Shown here in pieces: positions 28,557 through 37,249 of a stretch of DNA of 64,000 nucleotides. Position numbers and translations under genes: made by a program. Under the pieces are notes generated by a model, which saw only the letters and a list, made by a program, of their open reading frames with translations, was not told where the DNA came from and made no database searches. The stretch's first letter is position 1, and every line of letters begins with the position of its first letter. Source of the stretch: Pedobacter ureilyticus (lineage in GTDB: Bacteria > Bacteroidota > Bacteroidia > Sphingobacteriales > Sphingobacteriaceae); NCBI RefSeq assembly GCF_005925345.1, contig NZ_SSHJ01000001.1:496001-560000 (forward strand), read 5' to 3'.

Positions 28557-29963
28557 CTAGGCCAACTGCCTTTGAGCACTAATTATAGGGTACAATACTT
28601 TATGGGGAAACTTATCGGCAAATCCGACAACCAATTTGAGCATATAATAATTACTTCTGCACTTAGTTAAGTGCTCCTTTATTTGATTAAGATCTCCGTC
28701 TAAACTATTATCCAAATATCCCATGCCATAAACTTCTCCGTTTTCTACCCAAACAATTCCTTTCTCGTTTTGATCTCTTCCTTCTAACATCAACGCAAAT
28801 TGTTGTACACTTTCATCTATCTCGTTCAACAATTTTTCTACGTTTAAATTATGTTCGTCAATATTTGGCAAGGGTAGCTCTGTTTGGAAAACAGCAGCGT
28901 TCCCATATCTGCAAAAACGAGTATCTACTCCAAAAAAACTACTTTTATCAGCTAAAAACCTAACAGCTTCGGCTTCGTTATCAAACGTTTTTAAACAACC
29001 TTGCTGTTTTGATAATTTTCCGACTGCCAAATAGCTATAACCATTAATAGCCACATAGTGATATAAACCAAATTTAGCCTCGAAACGTTTAAGTGCCCTA
29101 TTATGTAAAGGCCAATGTTTTTGAATTTCGGTACATTCTAACAGTAATGCCATCAGTTCTGAACCGCAGCGTTCAAAAGAGATATGATAAATATCGCGAA
29201 GGAAATTTTGCCTACGGAGTGTGGTATTGTTACCAGTAAAATGAGAGGCTACTCTTTTCTTTAAATTTATAGCCTTGCCAATGTAAATTACTTTTCCCTT
29301 CTGATTGTGAAAATAATAAACGCCAGGACATTCTGGTAATGCTGCAAAATCAGTGCTTGGCACATTAGCAGGTAATCTTTGCTCTGGAGAAACCTTGCGA
29401 AGCATTCCAGCAATAAGGCCTTCAGTATCGTTGCTTAATAGCATCGAAAAAAGCTCGGCAGTTGCCAAAGCATCACCCATAGCACGGTGCCTATCTTTTA
29501 AGTTGATGCCAACTTGGCTACATAATTTCCCTAAGCTGTAAGAATGGAGGCCAGGAAGTAATTTGCGAGAAAGCCTTACGGTACATAGTTTAGGTGCATC
29601 CCAGGGTTGCCCACAGGTGGCTAGCTGCCCTCTCAAAAAAGAATAGTCAAAATTCACATTATGGGCTACAAAAATTTTATCCTTTAACAGCGAATAAATC
29701 TTTTCAGCTACTTCGGCAAAAACAGGAGCCTTAGCAACCATAGCATCATCAATACCCGTTAGCGCTGTAATATGAAGCGGGATTTCCATTTCAGGGTTGA
29801 TTAAGCTACTCCAACGGGTAACTATTTTATTTCCATTATGCACTAAGATGGCCACTTCGGTAATTCTACTGCTAGAAACGCTACCTCCAGTAGTTTCAAT
29901 ATCTACAATTGCATACAGTGTTTCTGCAACGTTTACTTTGCTCTTTTTAGTAACCGAACCCAT
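28557..29963 (-). CDS. DnaQ-type 3'-5' exonuclease fused to GIY-YIG nuclease
   Basis: A 468-residue two-nuclease protein. The N-terminal DEDDh exonuclease (about 15-185) has AIVDIETTG (D21, E23), FVAHNVNFDYSFLRGQL and HRAMGDALATAELF. A GIY-YIG domain follows at about 212-290 (PGVYYFHNQKGKVIYIGKAINLKKRV and a later Glu in LLLECTEIQKHWP). The C-terminal 170 residues are unassigned. The arrangement corresponds to the DNA polymerase III epsilon-like proteins fused to a UvrC-N/Cho-type domain. A role in DNA repair is likely; no UvrB-interacting region is visible. It is divergent from the small ORF at 30039, with a 75 bp gap. Confidence 0.93.
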   Translation of the reverse strand: MGSVTKKSKVNVAETLYAIVDIETTGGSVSSSRITEVAILVHNGNKIVTRWSSLINPEMEIPLHITALTGIDDAMVAKAPVFAEVAEKIYSLLKDKIFVAHNVNFDYSFLRGQLATCGQPWDAPKLCTVRLSRKLLPGLHSYSLGKLCSQVGINLKDRHRAMGDALATAELFSMLLSNDTEGLIAGMLRKVSPEQRLPANVPSTDFAALPECPGVYYFHNQKGKVIYIGKAINLKKRVASHFTGNNTTLRRQNFLRDIYHISFERCGSELMALLLECTEIQKHWPLHNRALKRFEAKFGLYHYVAINGYSYLAVGKLSKQQGCLKTFDNEAEAVRFLADKSSFFGVDTRFCRYGNAAVFQTELPLPNIDEHNLNVEKLLNEIDESVQQFALMLEGRDQNEKGIVWVENGEVYGMGYLDNSLDGDLNQIKEHLTKCRSNYYMLKLVVGFADKFPHKVLYPIISAQRQLA

Positions 29964-30038
29964 GAAACAAATATTACTAAAAAAATTAGTAATTACAAGT
30001 ATTTTATTTAGTATTTTTTGTTATTTTAGCCTCATATT

Positions 30039-30299
30039 ATGAAGTACCATTACATGCGCATCTCGCCTACTACTGTACGTATTGAGCTGATACCAGAAGA
30101 TAATACCGAAAAAATGCTATTGCAAGATTTAATGCAAGGCCAAACGGATGACCAAATTTTAAATCAGTTATTTGAAAATGGCCTTGGCATTTATCAAAGT
30201 AACACAAAACTGACGGCTAAAAAGTTTATGGATTTCCCTCGTGTAGCCCTATGTAGTTTTGAAATAGTCAACACTCTTTCGGCAACAACCCTGGGCTAA
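30039..30299 (+). CDS. Small hypothetical protein, 86 aa
   Basis: An 86-residue ORF with a natural composition (RISPTTVRIELIPEDNTEK, then DDQILNQLFENGLGIYQSN). I do not recognise a family. The start ATG at 30039 is divergent from the nuclease gene. The last residues (…SATTLG) are encoded inside a nested inverted repeat that begins at 30285, so the C-terminus may have been changed by insertion of that repeat. It is followed after 152 bp by the M48 gene on the same strand. Confidence 0.55.
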   Translation: MKYHYMRISPTTVRIELIPEDNTEKMLLQDLMQGQTDDQILNQLFENGLGIYQSNTKLTAKKFMDFPRVALCSFEIVNTLSATTLG

Positions 30300-30352
30300 A
30301 GCCAATATGGTTGGTTCCGCTAAACTTTGGCTTTTCTACAAGCTAGGGTTGT
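30285..30352. repeat. Nested inverted repeat overlapping an ORF end
   Basis: Outer arms ACAACCCT (30285-30292) and AGGGTTGT (30345-30352), and inner arms AAGCCAA (30299-30305) and TTGGCTT (30327-30333). The left part overlaps the last codons of the ORF ending at 30299. It could be a terminator-like structure or a small mobile palindrome; there is no clear T-run. Confidence 0.6.
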
Positions 30353-30451
30353 AAAAACATCGCAATTTACTTTCTAGAAAAAAGGAAAAAATCGGCATAA
30401 AATTTCTACCTTAAACTTTAATTTTTCCATTTCTTCAAAAATCTTTGTTCA

Positions 30452-31666
30452 ATGCTTTTACCTATAGCCTATCATCAAAAAGTACGTGACTATTTCAAAA
30501 AACAAAAAAAAACTTGGGAATATTTTGCAGTAGCCCAAAACAAAGAAGAGCAACTGCAACAATTTAAGTCGGAACTGTTAAAAAACACCTATAAGTTTGA
30601 TGAAACCACAGATACCTTTGTTTACGACAAGGTAAAAACAGCTCTAAAAAAGCTAGATATGGACAATTTATCGGTAACCGTTTACCAAGCCCAATATACC
30701 GATGAACTAAATGCAAGCATCGTCTATCTACACCATGAAGCCCATATTGTATTTAGCGGTGCAATTACCAAATTGCTAAATGAAGAAGAATTGCTGGCCG
30801 TGCTTGCCCATGAGCTTACGCACGTGAAACTTTACAACATGTTAGATGGCGACCTAGAAGTTGCCGACCGTATTATTACCGCTATTGCCAATAACTACGC
30901 AAGCGAAGCCTCTTATTTTGAAACGGCCAGACTTTTTAGGCTATATACGGAAATTTTTTGCGACCGAGGCGCTTACCATGTGAGTGGAGATATTGCACCA
31001 ATTATAACCAGTTTAATTAAAACCTCTACAGGCTTAGAAAATGTAAATGTAGCCAACTACCTCAAGCAAGCAGACGAAATTTTATCCAAAGAGGAATTCT
31101 TCAAAACTCACGCGAGCTCACATCCCGAAAACTTTATCCGAGCTAAGGCAATGCAAATCTGGCATTTAAACCCAGAAAATGCAGAAAAAGAAATCGAAAA
31201 AATAATGGAAGGTTTGGTAGATTTAGACCAACTTGATCTTTTTAAACAGGATGAGCTAAGCAAATTGAGCAAAAAAGTTATGCAACTACTGCTCAAACCA
31301 AAATGGTTTAGATCCACTATGGTGTTAAGTCAAGCAAAACAATTTTTCCCAGCGTTTGCCATTGATGAAGACCTCGTATTAACTGAAGAACTTATTGATA
31401 CATTTAGAAATGCGCACCTCAGCGTTAAAAACTATTTCTGCTATGTGTTACTGGATTTTGCTTTAGTAGATCCCAGTTTAGAAGAAATACCCTTTGGCTG
31501 GACTTATCAGTTTGCAGAAGATTTGCAGCTGAAAGAAGCCTATGATGAGGTAGTAAAAAAAGAACTGAAATTTAGCGACAAAAAACTAACACAGCACAAG
31601 AAAAAAACACTTTCTGCCTACTATGAGGTAAAAGAAAACGATGCCGAGCAAATATATAACGGCTGA
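30452..31666 (+). CDS. M48-type zinc metallopeptidase, soluble, 404 aa
   Basis: A metallopeptidase recognised by HELTH (residues 120-124) with the preceding LLNEEELLAVLA, the third zinc ligand E167 in YTEIFCDRGAY, and SSHPENFIRAKAM, the His-Pro-x-x-x-R element of M48 peptidases. Unlike HtpX or Ste24 it has no transmembrane helices or signal peptide, so it should act in the cytoplasm. The C-terminal half (from about 255) is an unassigned helical region. The 1825-residue helicase gene starts 35 bp downstream on the same strand, so the two are probably one transcript. The substrate is unknown; an action on the helicase or on a partner protein is speculation. Confidence 0.85.
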   Translation: MLLPIAYHQKVRDYFKKQKKTWEYFAVAQNKEEQLQQFKSELLKNTYKFDETTDTFVYDKVKTALKKLDMDNLSVTVYQAQYTDELNASIVYLHHEAHIVFSGAITKLLNEEELLAVLAHELTHVKLYNMLDGDLEVADRIITAIANNYASEASYFETARLFRLYTEIFCDRGAYHVSGDIAPIITSLIKTSTGLENVNVANYLKQADEILSKEEFFKTHASSHPENFIRAKAMQIWHLNPENAEKEIEKIMEGLVDLDQLDLFKQDELSKLSKKVMQLLLKPKWFRSTMVLSQAKQFFPAFAIDEDLVLTEELIDTFRNAHLSVKNYFCYVLLDFALVDPSLEEIPFGWTYQFAEDLQLKEAYDEVVKKELKFSDKKLTQHKKKTLSAYYEVKENDAEQIYNG

Positions 31667-31701
31667 ACTTAGGAAGTAGAAATTGATAAGCCAGGAAAAA
31701 A

Positions 31702-34700
31702 ATGACGCAGCACAACAGAACCACTTTTAAAACATTCTTAATTGATGCTTTTGACCAAGGACAATACGCTACCGATGATATTGTTGCTTTTGTTATTCCA
31801 CTTTTTGAGGAGGTATTAAGCTTTCATGAGGCCAATGAGGTTGCTCCTTTTGACCACGAGGATGCCCTCTTTATTACCGAAAAAAGGTTAGATATTGATG
31901 AATTGTTTGTTAAAAAACCTCAATACAATCCACAGCAAATCGGTGATTTTTTTAAACCACAGTATGCTCCTCATTTTGATATTGTAGGCAGCGAAATATT
32001 GGAAGCCAATGTAAATGAAGGTACCTACCACACCAAAACTACCCATATTCATTTAAACCAAAATGAGGCGCCAAAGCAACCGACTTACCTTCTAGGTTAT
32101 GGCTGCTTCGAAATTTTGCTAGGGCATCATGATGCGCAAACCGATATTTTTTGCCTGGGCTTAATTTTGGGGAGTATGGCCTTGAGCCTTAATCTTTACG
32201 AGGAAGACGATCTCAAAACCTTTACCAGTTATCGTACAAACCCTGTACAGTATAACACAAGAATTCACCCCACGGTTAGCGCTTTAATTACAGAGATGAC
32301 CGAGCTGGACCGGGCTAAGCGTAGCCAGGATTTATATGACCTTATTAACCGTTTAAAGTTTTATCGTGATTACGATACCGAAAAACAATTGGATTTAAGC
32401 CGTATTGCCGGTTGGGTAAATAAAGATTTAAAAGAACGAAGCCAGTTTATACTAAACAAATTACGCAACAGACTTTTTGATACCAGCCGCCGAAACAGAC
32501 TGCTTTATTACAAGCCCAATATGCGTTTTGTAAACCTTACGGTAAGCAGTGTGCCGATGGTGTTACATTATCAAAGTATCCGCTCGGAGCTACTTTTTAC
32601 TTGGAACGAAGAAATTTCTACGAAAGTAAAGGGTATGAAAGAGATTTTACTAAATAAGTATCTCAGATTTGAAGACCATACCTATTTGAGTAGCGCTTTA
32701 GATAAAATTAGGGTAGAAAGCCAAAGGGATGTACAAGAATATGGCTTTAGCCAGCTTAAGCTAGTAATTACCTTTTTAAATTGGCACAATTTGAAAGAAA
32801 ATGCCGCCGAACGGATTCAAAGTCCGTTGTTGATGGTGCCAGTTGAACTTAAGAAAAATAAAAAACTCAAAGAAGACCATTACACCCTACAAGTTTTAGA
32901 TCATGTTGCCGAAGTAAACCCAGTACTTGCCAATCAATTGAGGGAACTTTATGGTATAAAACTACCTGATTTTGTCGACTTGGATGAGATGAGTGTTGCG
33001 CAATTTTTTGAAATGTTAAAACTGCAAATTGACCATGCAAATCAAGGAATACAGCTGCAATACATCCAAAAACCATTGATTAAACTTATTCACAGTGTGG
33101 CCAAGCAAACCGTAGGCAACTACCGTAAACGCTTAAGAAAAAACACGGGCTTCGACAGTTACAAAAATATTGGTTATAGTTATCAGCAAGAGCATTTTAA
33201 ACCTCTGGGTTTAGAAATTTTTAAGCAACGGATTGAAAGCCGCCCTTCATTTTTAGAGTTTTTGATTAATGACGACATTAAATTAGAATCGCAACAGCTT
33301 AACGCTAAAAATAGTGGAGAAAGGGCACTTTTTGAACTTACCGAAAATGCTAGTAACCCTTACAATTGGGATTTTGACACCTGTAACATGGTGCTTGGAA
33401 ATTTTAATTATAAAAAAATGAGCTTAGTAAGGGATTACAATCAGGTAATTGACGAAAAAATTGAGCATAATGTTTTTGAGGCCTTGTTTAGTAACCAGCC
33501 CAAGTTAATTAAACAGCATCATTTTGATTTGAATGACATGAGTGATTGGAATCATGTGATCACTGCCGACCCCACACAAACTAAAGCCATATTACAAGCA
33601 CGCTCTGGGGAGAGTTACATTATACAAGGCCCACCAGGAACTGGAAAAAGCCAAACTATTACCAATCTAATTGCCGATTTTTTGGCGCAGGGAAAAAACA
33701 TACTTTTTGTCTGCGAAAAACGAGCTGCGCTAGATGTGGTTTACCATAGGCTAAAACAAAATGGATTAGATGAACTGTGCTGCTACATCCATGATAGCCA
33801 AGGAGATAAAAGAGCCTTTATCAAGGATCTTAAAGCTACTTACGAAGATTTTATTAAGAACAAAAAAGACTTAGCCTTAATTATTACAACCAAAGCAACA
33901 CTAATTTCAGAATTAGAACAACAGCTAAAGGTTTTACAGCAGTTTCATAACGGCAATAATGAAGTTAGTGATGAGGCCGGATTGCCTTTACGACAGCTGA
34001 TTGAACGATTAATTACGCTCAAACCCTATTTACTAACGCTAACTCCTAAACAAGAAGAACTACTTCCCAACTATGCCAATTGGCTACTTTTTGGAGATAC
34101 TATAACCCAATTGAGCAAATTACTGGAAGAAATTGGTGCCGAACCCACTTTTGCAGACCATCCACTGAGCCAACTCAATGATCAGGTTTATCTGCAAGAT
34201 CATCCATTAAATTATCTAGAAAGCTTAATTAAAGAAATTCAGCACCTTATTGTTGAAATTGACGGATTTGTACGTGTTCATGAACTAAGCACAGAACATT
34301 GTACTTACCTCTCGCAACTAATCGCTCTAGCAGAAGATGCCCTTCTCCTCGCTCCTTTTGCCGATGGCAACAACCTTGCACTGTTATCCGCCGGTAGTGA
34401 AGAAGCTAGAAAGTTTAATCAAGCCATTGCTAATTATCATCAGCAAAAAAAGATGGTAGAAAATGCCATGGCACAGGCAAGCAATTGGCGGGTAAAGCTA
34501 AGCAGACAAGATTTGGCTAATGCTATGGCATTAGCCGAAAAACACGAGGGCTCGTTTTTTAGTTTCTTAAGTGGCGAGTGGCGTGCTTTAAAAAAACAAC
34601 TGAAGCAAAGCTATCAATTTAATGCCCATCAGGTAAAACCTAGTTTTAAAAATGTTCTGGCAATTTTACACACAGCCTACCAGCTTGAAGACCAACTTCA

Positions 34701-37179
34701 CCACACCCAAGCAGATTTGGAGCAGCGTTATCTACTTGAAAATATAGACGAAGCTTGGTTGGCCATTGGCCATTTAAGGCAAAAAAGCGAGGATCAAGAA
34801 ATTGACTACTTAACTAACCACGCCAATGCCACCACCTTAGTAAAAGGCTTAATTAAGCTAAACCCTACTATTTTTAGCTTAAAACAAAGGCTACAGCATT
34901 GTATTTTAAATAGTGAAAGCAAGTCGTTAAACCAAGTGAGAGACGAGTTAGAAAGTATTTTGATGAACCTTGACGGCTTACAAGAACTGCTTCCGGTATT
35001 GAAAGATTACAGTAAAGTTTCTAGCGACTTAAAAAATCTACTGAGCACCTTATCGATCACTCCGGTGCAAACCGAAGCTGCTATGGCCAACAAAGCCCTC
35101 AAGCATTTTTACCAATATCATAAAAGTTTTGCTGCCACAGATCTTCAAGCCATAGAAAAAGCTGTAACCCAAATACAAACCGGCTACAAAAAACTGCTTA
35201 AACTTAACGCCGAGCACATTAGGGCCAAGGTAAGAGATCGTTTTCTAAAACATGTAGAATTAGGCAATATGGCTTTAAGCCAACTGAACAATGATCAAAA
35301 GAACTTCAAGAAAGATTATAACGAAGGTAGAAAAATACTAGAAAATGAATTCAGCAAAAGTATGCGATACAAAAGCATACGCGAATTAAGTGCCAAACAA
35401 AGCGGTTTAGTACTTAAGGACATTAAACCGGTTTGGCTGATGAGCCCTTTAAGCGTGAGTGATAGCCTGCCCCTAGATATCGCGTACTTTGATGTAGTTA
35501 TATTTGATGAAGCCAGCCAAATTACTTTAGAAGAAGGGATACCGGCGCTATATAGAAGTCCGCAAACGATTATTGTTGGCGATGACAAACAGATGCCGCC
35601 TACCAACTTTTTCTCGGCTAAAGCAGAAGATCCAGATGATTTGGAAAGCTTGACCACTGATATTGAAGAAGACTTATTGAGTGCCGAAGCAGATAGCCTA
35701 TTGGTACAAGGTAGCAGAAAACTCGACAGCACCATGCTTAGCTGGCATTACCGTAGTCATTACGAAACTTTAATTAGCTATAGCAACCATGCGTTTTATG
35801 AAGCCGGACTGTTAACTATTCCGGATAAGACGATTCATCATGAAACCAAAGAAGCTATAGAGGTGCTAGCAGCTACAGATGCTGCGCAATTTTCAGACAG
35901 TCTTTTCGATCGAAGCATCAGTTTCCATTTTCACCCGAATAGTGTTTACGAAAAACGTAACAACCAAGACGAGGCCAATTACATAGCACACTTGGTAAGG
36001 AACCTGCTAAAAAAACAAACTAAGGAGAGCATTGGCATAGTAGCTTTTAGCCAAGAGCAGCAGCAAACTATAGAAAACGCACTTAGTGAACTAGCGGAAA
36101 CAGATAAAGATTTTGAACAACTTTTGGAGGAAGCCTACAACAGAACGGAAGATGAACAATTTGTAGGTCTGATTGTGAAAAACCTAGAGAACATTCAGGG
36201 AGATGAACGCGACATCATCATCATGAGTGTTTGTTATGGTTACGATAGTAGAAAAAAGATGCTGATGAATTTTGGCCCGATTAATAAAAAGGGAGGCGAA
36301 AAACGATTAAACGTAATTTTTAGTCGGGCTAAAAAGCACATGGCTATTGTAAGCAGCATCAAGTATCATCATATTACCAACGAATACAACGAGGGAGCAA
36401 ACTATTTTAGAAGATTTTTGCAATACGCGGAAAACGTGAGTACAGGTAATATGGATTTAGCCCGGACAATATTAGACAGTTTAGTGTTTCAAAAACGGGA
36501 TACCCCAGCTTCGGCATCTTCTGTTGTGCAAAAGCAAATAGCCGCAAGCTTAGCCGAAAAAGGCTTTGAATTTAAAGAACAGGTAGGGCAGAGCAACTTT
36601 AAATGTTCGCTTGCGGTAAAATTAAATGCCAGTGATCACGATTATGCATTAAGTATTCTGATTGATGATGAGGTACATTACAGCAATGAAAATTTGCTGG
36701 AATTGTATTATCAAAGACCTGCGGTGTTAAAATCATTTGGTTGGCGAAGTATGCACTTGTATGCCAAAGATTGGCTAAACAACCCAGATAAGATGCTGGC
36801 GCTGATTATAAAACGCATTACTGAAAAGCCCGAACAAGAAATAGACGAAGAGGTGCATCTACCCTCCTTTGAAAAAGTTGTAGTGCAAGAGCCTGTAGTT
36901 ACTGAAACACACACCTCTGCTACCTCTGCAGCAACGGCCAACGATTTGGTTACTGGCTACGAGCACCTACGTTTTGAAAGGCTTACCTACGTTGACATGG
37001 GCAGCAGTAAATTTTGGGAGTCTGCTTGTGAAGAGCAAAAATTGATCATCAGATTTGGTAGAATTGGCACCAAAGGGCAAATTAACATTAAAAGTTTCGA
37101 TACTTCAGAAATTGCAACGAGAGAACGAGAAAAGCTTGTGAAAGAGAAGCTTAATAAAGGTTATCAGCAACTGCGCTAA
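31702..37179 (+). CDS. Large SF1 helicase with kinase-like N-terminus, degenerate Vsr-like region and WGR domain
   Basis: An 1825-residue protein of the COG1112 helicase type. Walker A GPPGTGKSQT starts at about 643 and the DEAS Walker B (VVIFDEASQITLEE) is at about 1269. HYRSHYETLI, NIQGDERDIIIMS and RLNVIFSRAKKHM give the C-terminal helicase motifs. Between the Walker boxes lie some 500 helical residues. Near 125-215, GYGCFEILLGHHDAQTDIFCLG and ALITEMTELDRAKRSQDL resemble the C-lobe of a protein kinase, but no HRD or DFG motif is visible, so it would be inactive. At about 1615-1700, KGFEFKEQVGQSNF and FGWRSMHLYAKDWLNNP resemble the Vsr-type nuclease found in this family, but the catalytic acidic residues are replaced. 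A WGR domain (about 1753-1825) ends the protein. Confidence 0.85.
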   Translation: MTQHNRTTFKTFLIDAFDQGQYATDDIVAFVIPLFEEVLSFHEANEVAPFDHEDALFITEKRLDIDELFVKKPQYNPQQIGDFFKPQYAPHFDIVGSEILEANVNEGTYHTKTTHIHLNQNEAPKQPTYLLGYGCFEILLGHHDAQTDIFCLGLILGSMALSLNLYEEDDLKTFTSYRTNPVQYNTRIHPTVSALITEMTELDRAKRSQDLYDLINRLKFYRDYDTEKQLDLSRIAGWVNKDLKERSQFILNKLRNRLFDTSRRNRLLYYKPNMRFVNLTVSSVPMVLHYQSIRSELLFTWNEEISTKVKGMKEILLNKYLRFEDHTYLSSALDKIRVESQRDVQEYGFSQLKLVITFLNWHNLKENAAERIQSPLLMVPVELKKNKKLKEDHYTLQVLDHVAEVNPVLANQLRELYGIKLPDFVDLDEMSVAQFFEMLKLQIDHANQGIQLQYIQKPLIKLIHSVAKQTVGNYRKRLRKNTGFDSYKNIGYSYQQEHFKPLGLEIFKQRIESRPSFLEFLINDDIKLESQQLNAKNSGERALFELTENASNPYNWDFDTCNMVLGNFNYKKMSLVRDYNQVIDEKIEHNVFEALFSNQPKLIKQHHFDLNDMSDWNHVITADPTQTKAILQARSGESYIIQGPPGTGKSQTITNLIADFLAQGKNILFVCEKRAALDVVYHRLKQNGLDELCCYIHDSQGDKRAFIKDLKATYEDFIKNKKDLALIITTKATLISELEQQLKVLQQFHNGNNEVSDEAGLPLRQLIERLITLKPYLLTLTPKQEELLPNYANWLLFGDTITQLSKLLEEIGAEPTFADHPLSQLNDQVYLQDHPLNYLESLIKEIQHLIVEIDGFVRVHELSTEHCTYLSQLIALAEDALLLAPFADGNNLALLSAGSEEARKFNQAIANYHQQKKMVENAMAQASNWRVKLSRQDLANAMALAEKHEGSFFSFLSGEWRALKKQLKQSYQFNAHQVKPSFKNVLAILHTAYQLEDQLHHTQADLEQRYLLENIDEAWLAIGHLRQKSEDQEIDYLTNHANATTLVKGLIKLNPTIFSLKQRLQHCILNSESKSLNQVRDELESILMNLDGLQELLPVLKDYSKVSSDLKNLLSTLSITPVQTEAAMANKALKHFYQYHKSFAATDLQAIEKAVTQIQTGYKKLLKLNAEHIRAKVRDRFLKHVELGNMALSQLNNDQKNFKKDYNEGRKILENEFSKSMRYKSIRELSAKQSGLVLKDIKPVWLMSPLSVSDSLPLDIAYFDVVIFDEASQITLEEGIPALYRSPQTIIVGDDKQMPPTNFFSAKAEDPDDLESLTTDIEEDLLSAEADSLLVQGSRKLDSTMLSWHYRSHYETLISYSNHAFYEAGLLTIPDKTIHHETKEAIEVLAATDAAQFSDSLFDRSISFHFHPNSVYEKRNNQDEANYIAHLVRNLLKKQTKESIGIVAFSQEQQQTIENALSELAETDKDFEQLLEEAYNRTEDEQFVGLIVKNLENIQGDERDIIIMSVCYGYDSRKKMLMNFGPINKKGGEKRLNVIFSRAKKHMAIVSSIKYHHITNEYNEGANYFRRFLQYAENVSTGNMDLARTILDSLVFQKRDTPASASSVVQKQIAASLAEKGFEFKEQVGQSNFKCSLAVKLNASDHDYALSILIDDEVHYSNENLLELYYQRPAVLKSFGWRSMHLYAKDWLNNPDKMLALIIKRITEKPEQEIDEEVHLPSFEKVVVQEPVVTETHTSATSAATANDLVTGYEHLRFERLTYVDMGSSKFWESACEEQKLIIRFGRIGTKGQINIKSFDTSEIATREREKLVKEKLNKGYQQLR

Positions 37180-37200
37180 TTGATAAGGAGGTGTAGCATA

Positions 37201-37236
37201 AAATGGAAGAACCAATACGCTTAGTTCTTCCATTTT
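37201..37236. terminator. Bidirectional terminator between convergent genes
   Basis: Perfect 12 bp stem AAATGGAAGAAC / GTTCTTCCATTT with an 11-base loop, a T-run on the right and an A-run on the left. It ends both the helicase gene and the minus-strand operon that finishes at 37250. Confidence 0.9.
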
Positions 37237-37249
37237 TTAAGACAAGCGA

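Noticed and set aside
35316..35735. Antisense ORF of 139 codons in the helicase gene
   Set aside because: Lies opposite the conserved Walker B region of the helicase; Ser/Leu-rich product without a family.
31702..37179. Identification as a Mokosh anti-phage system
   Set aside because: The kinase-like part appears inactive and no PLD nuclease domain or PLD gene is present. The resemblance is architectural only.
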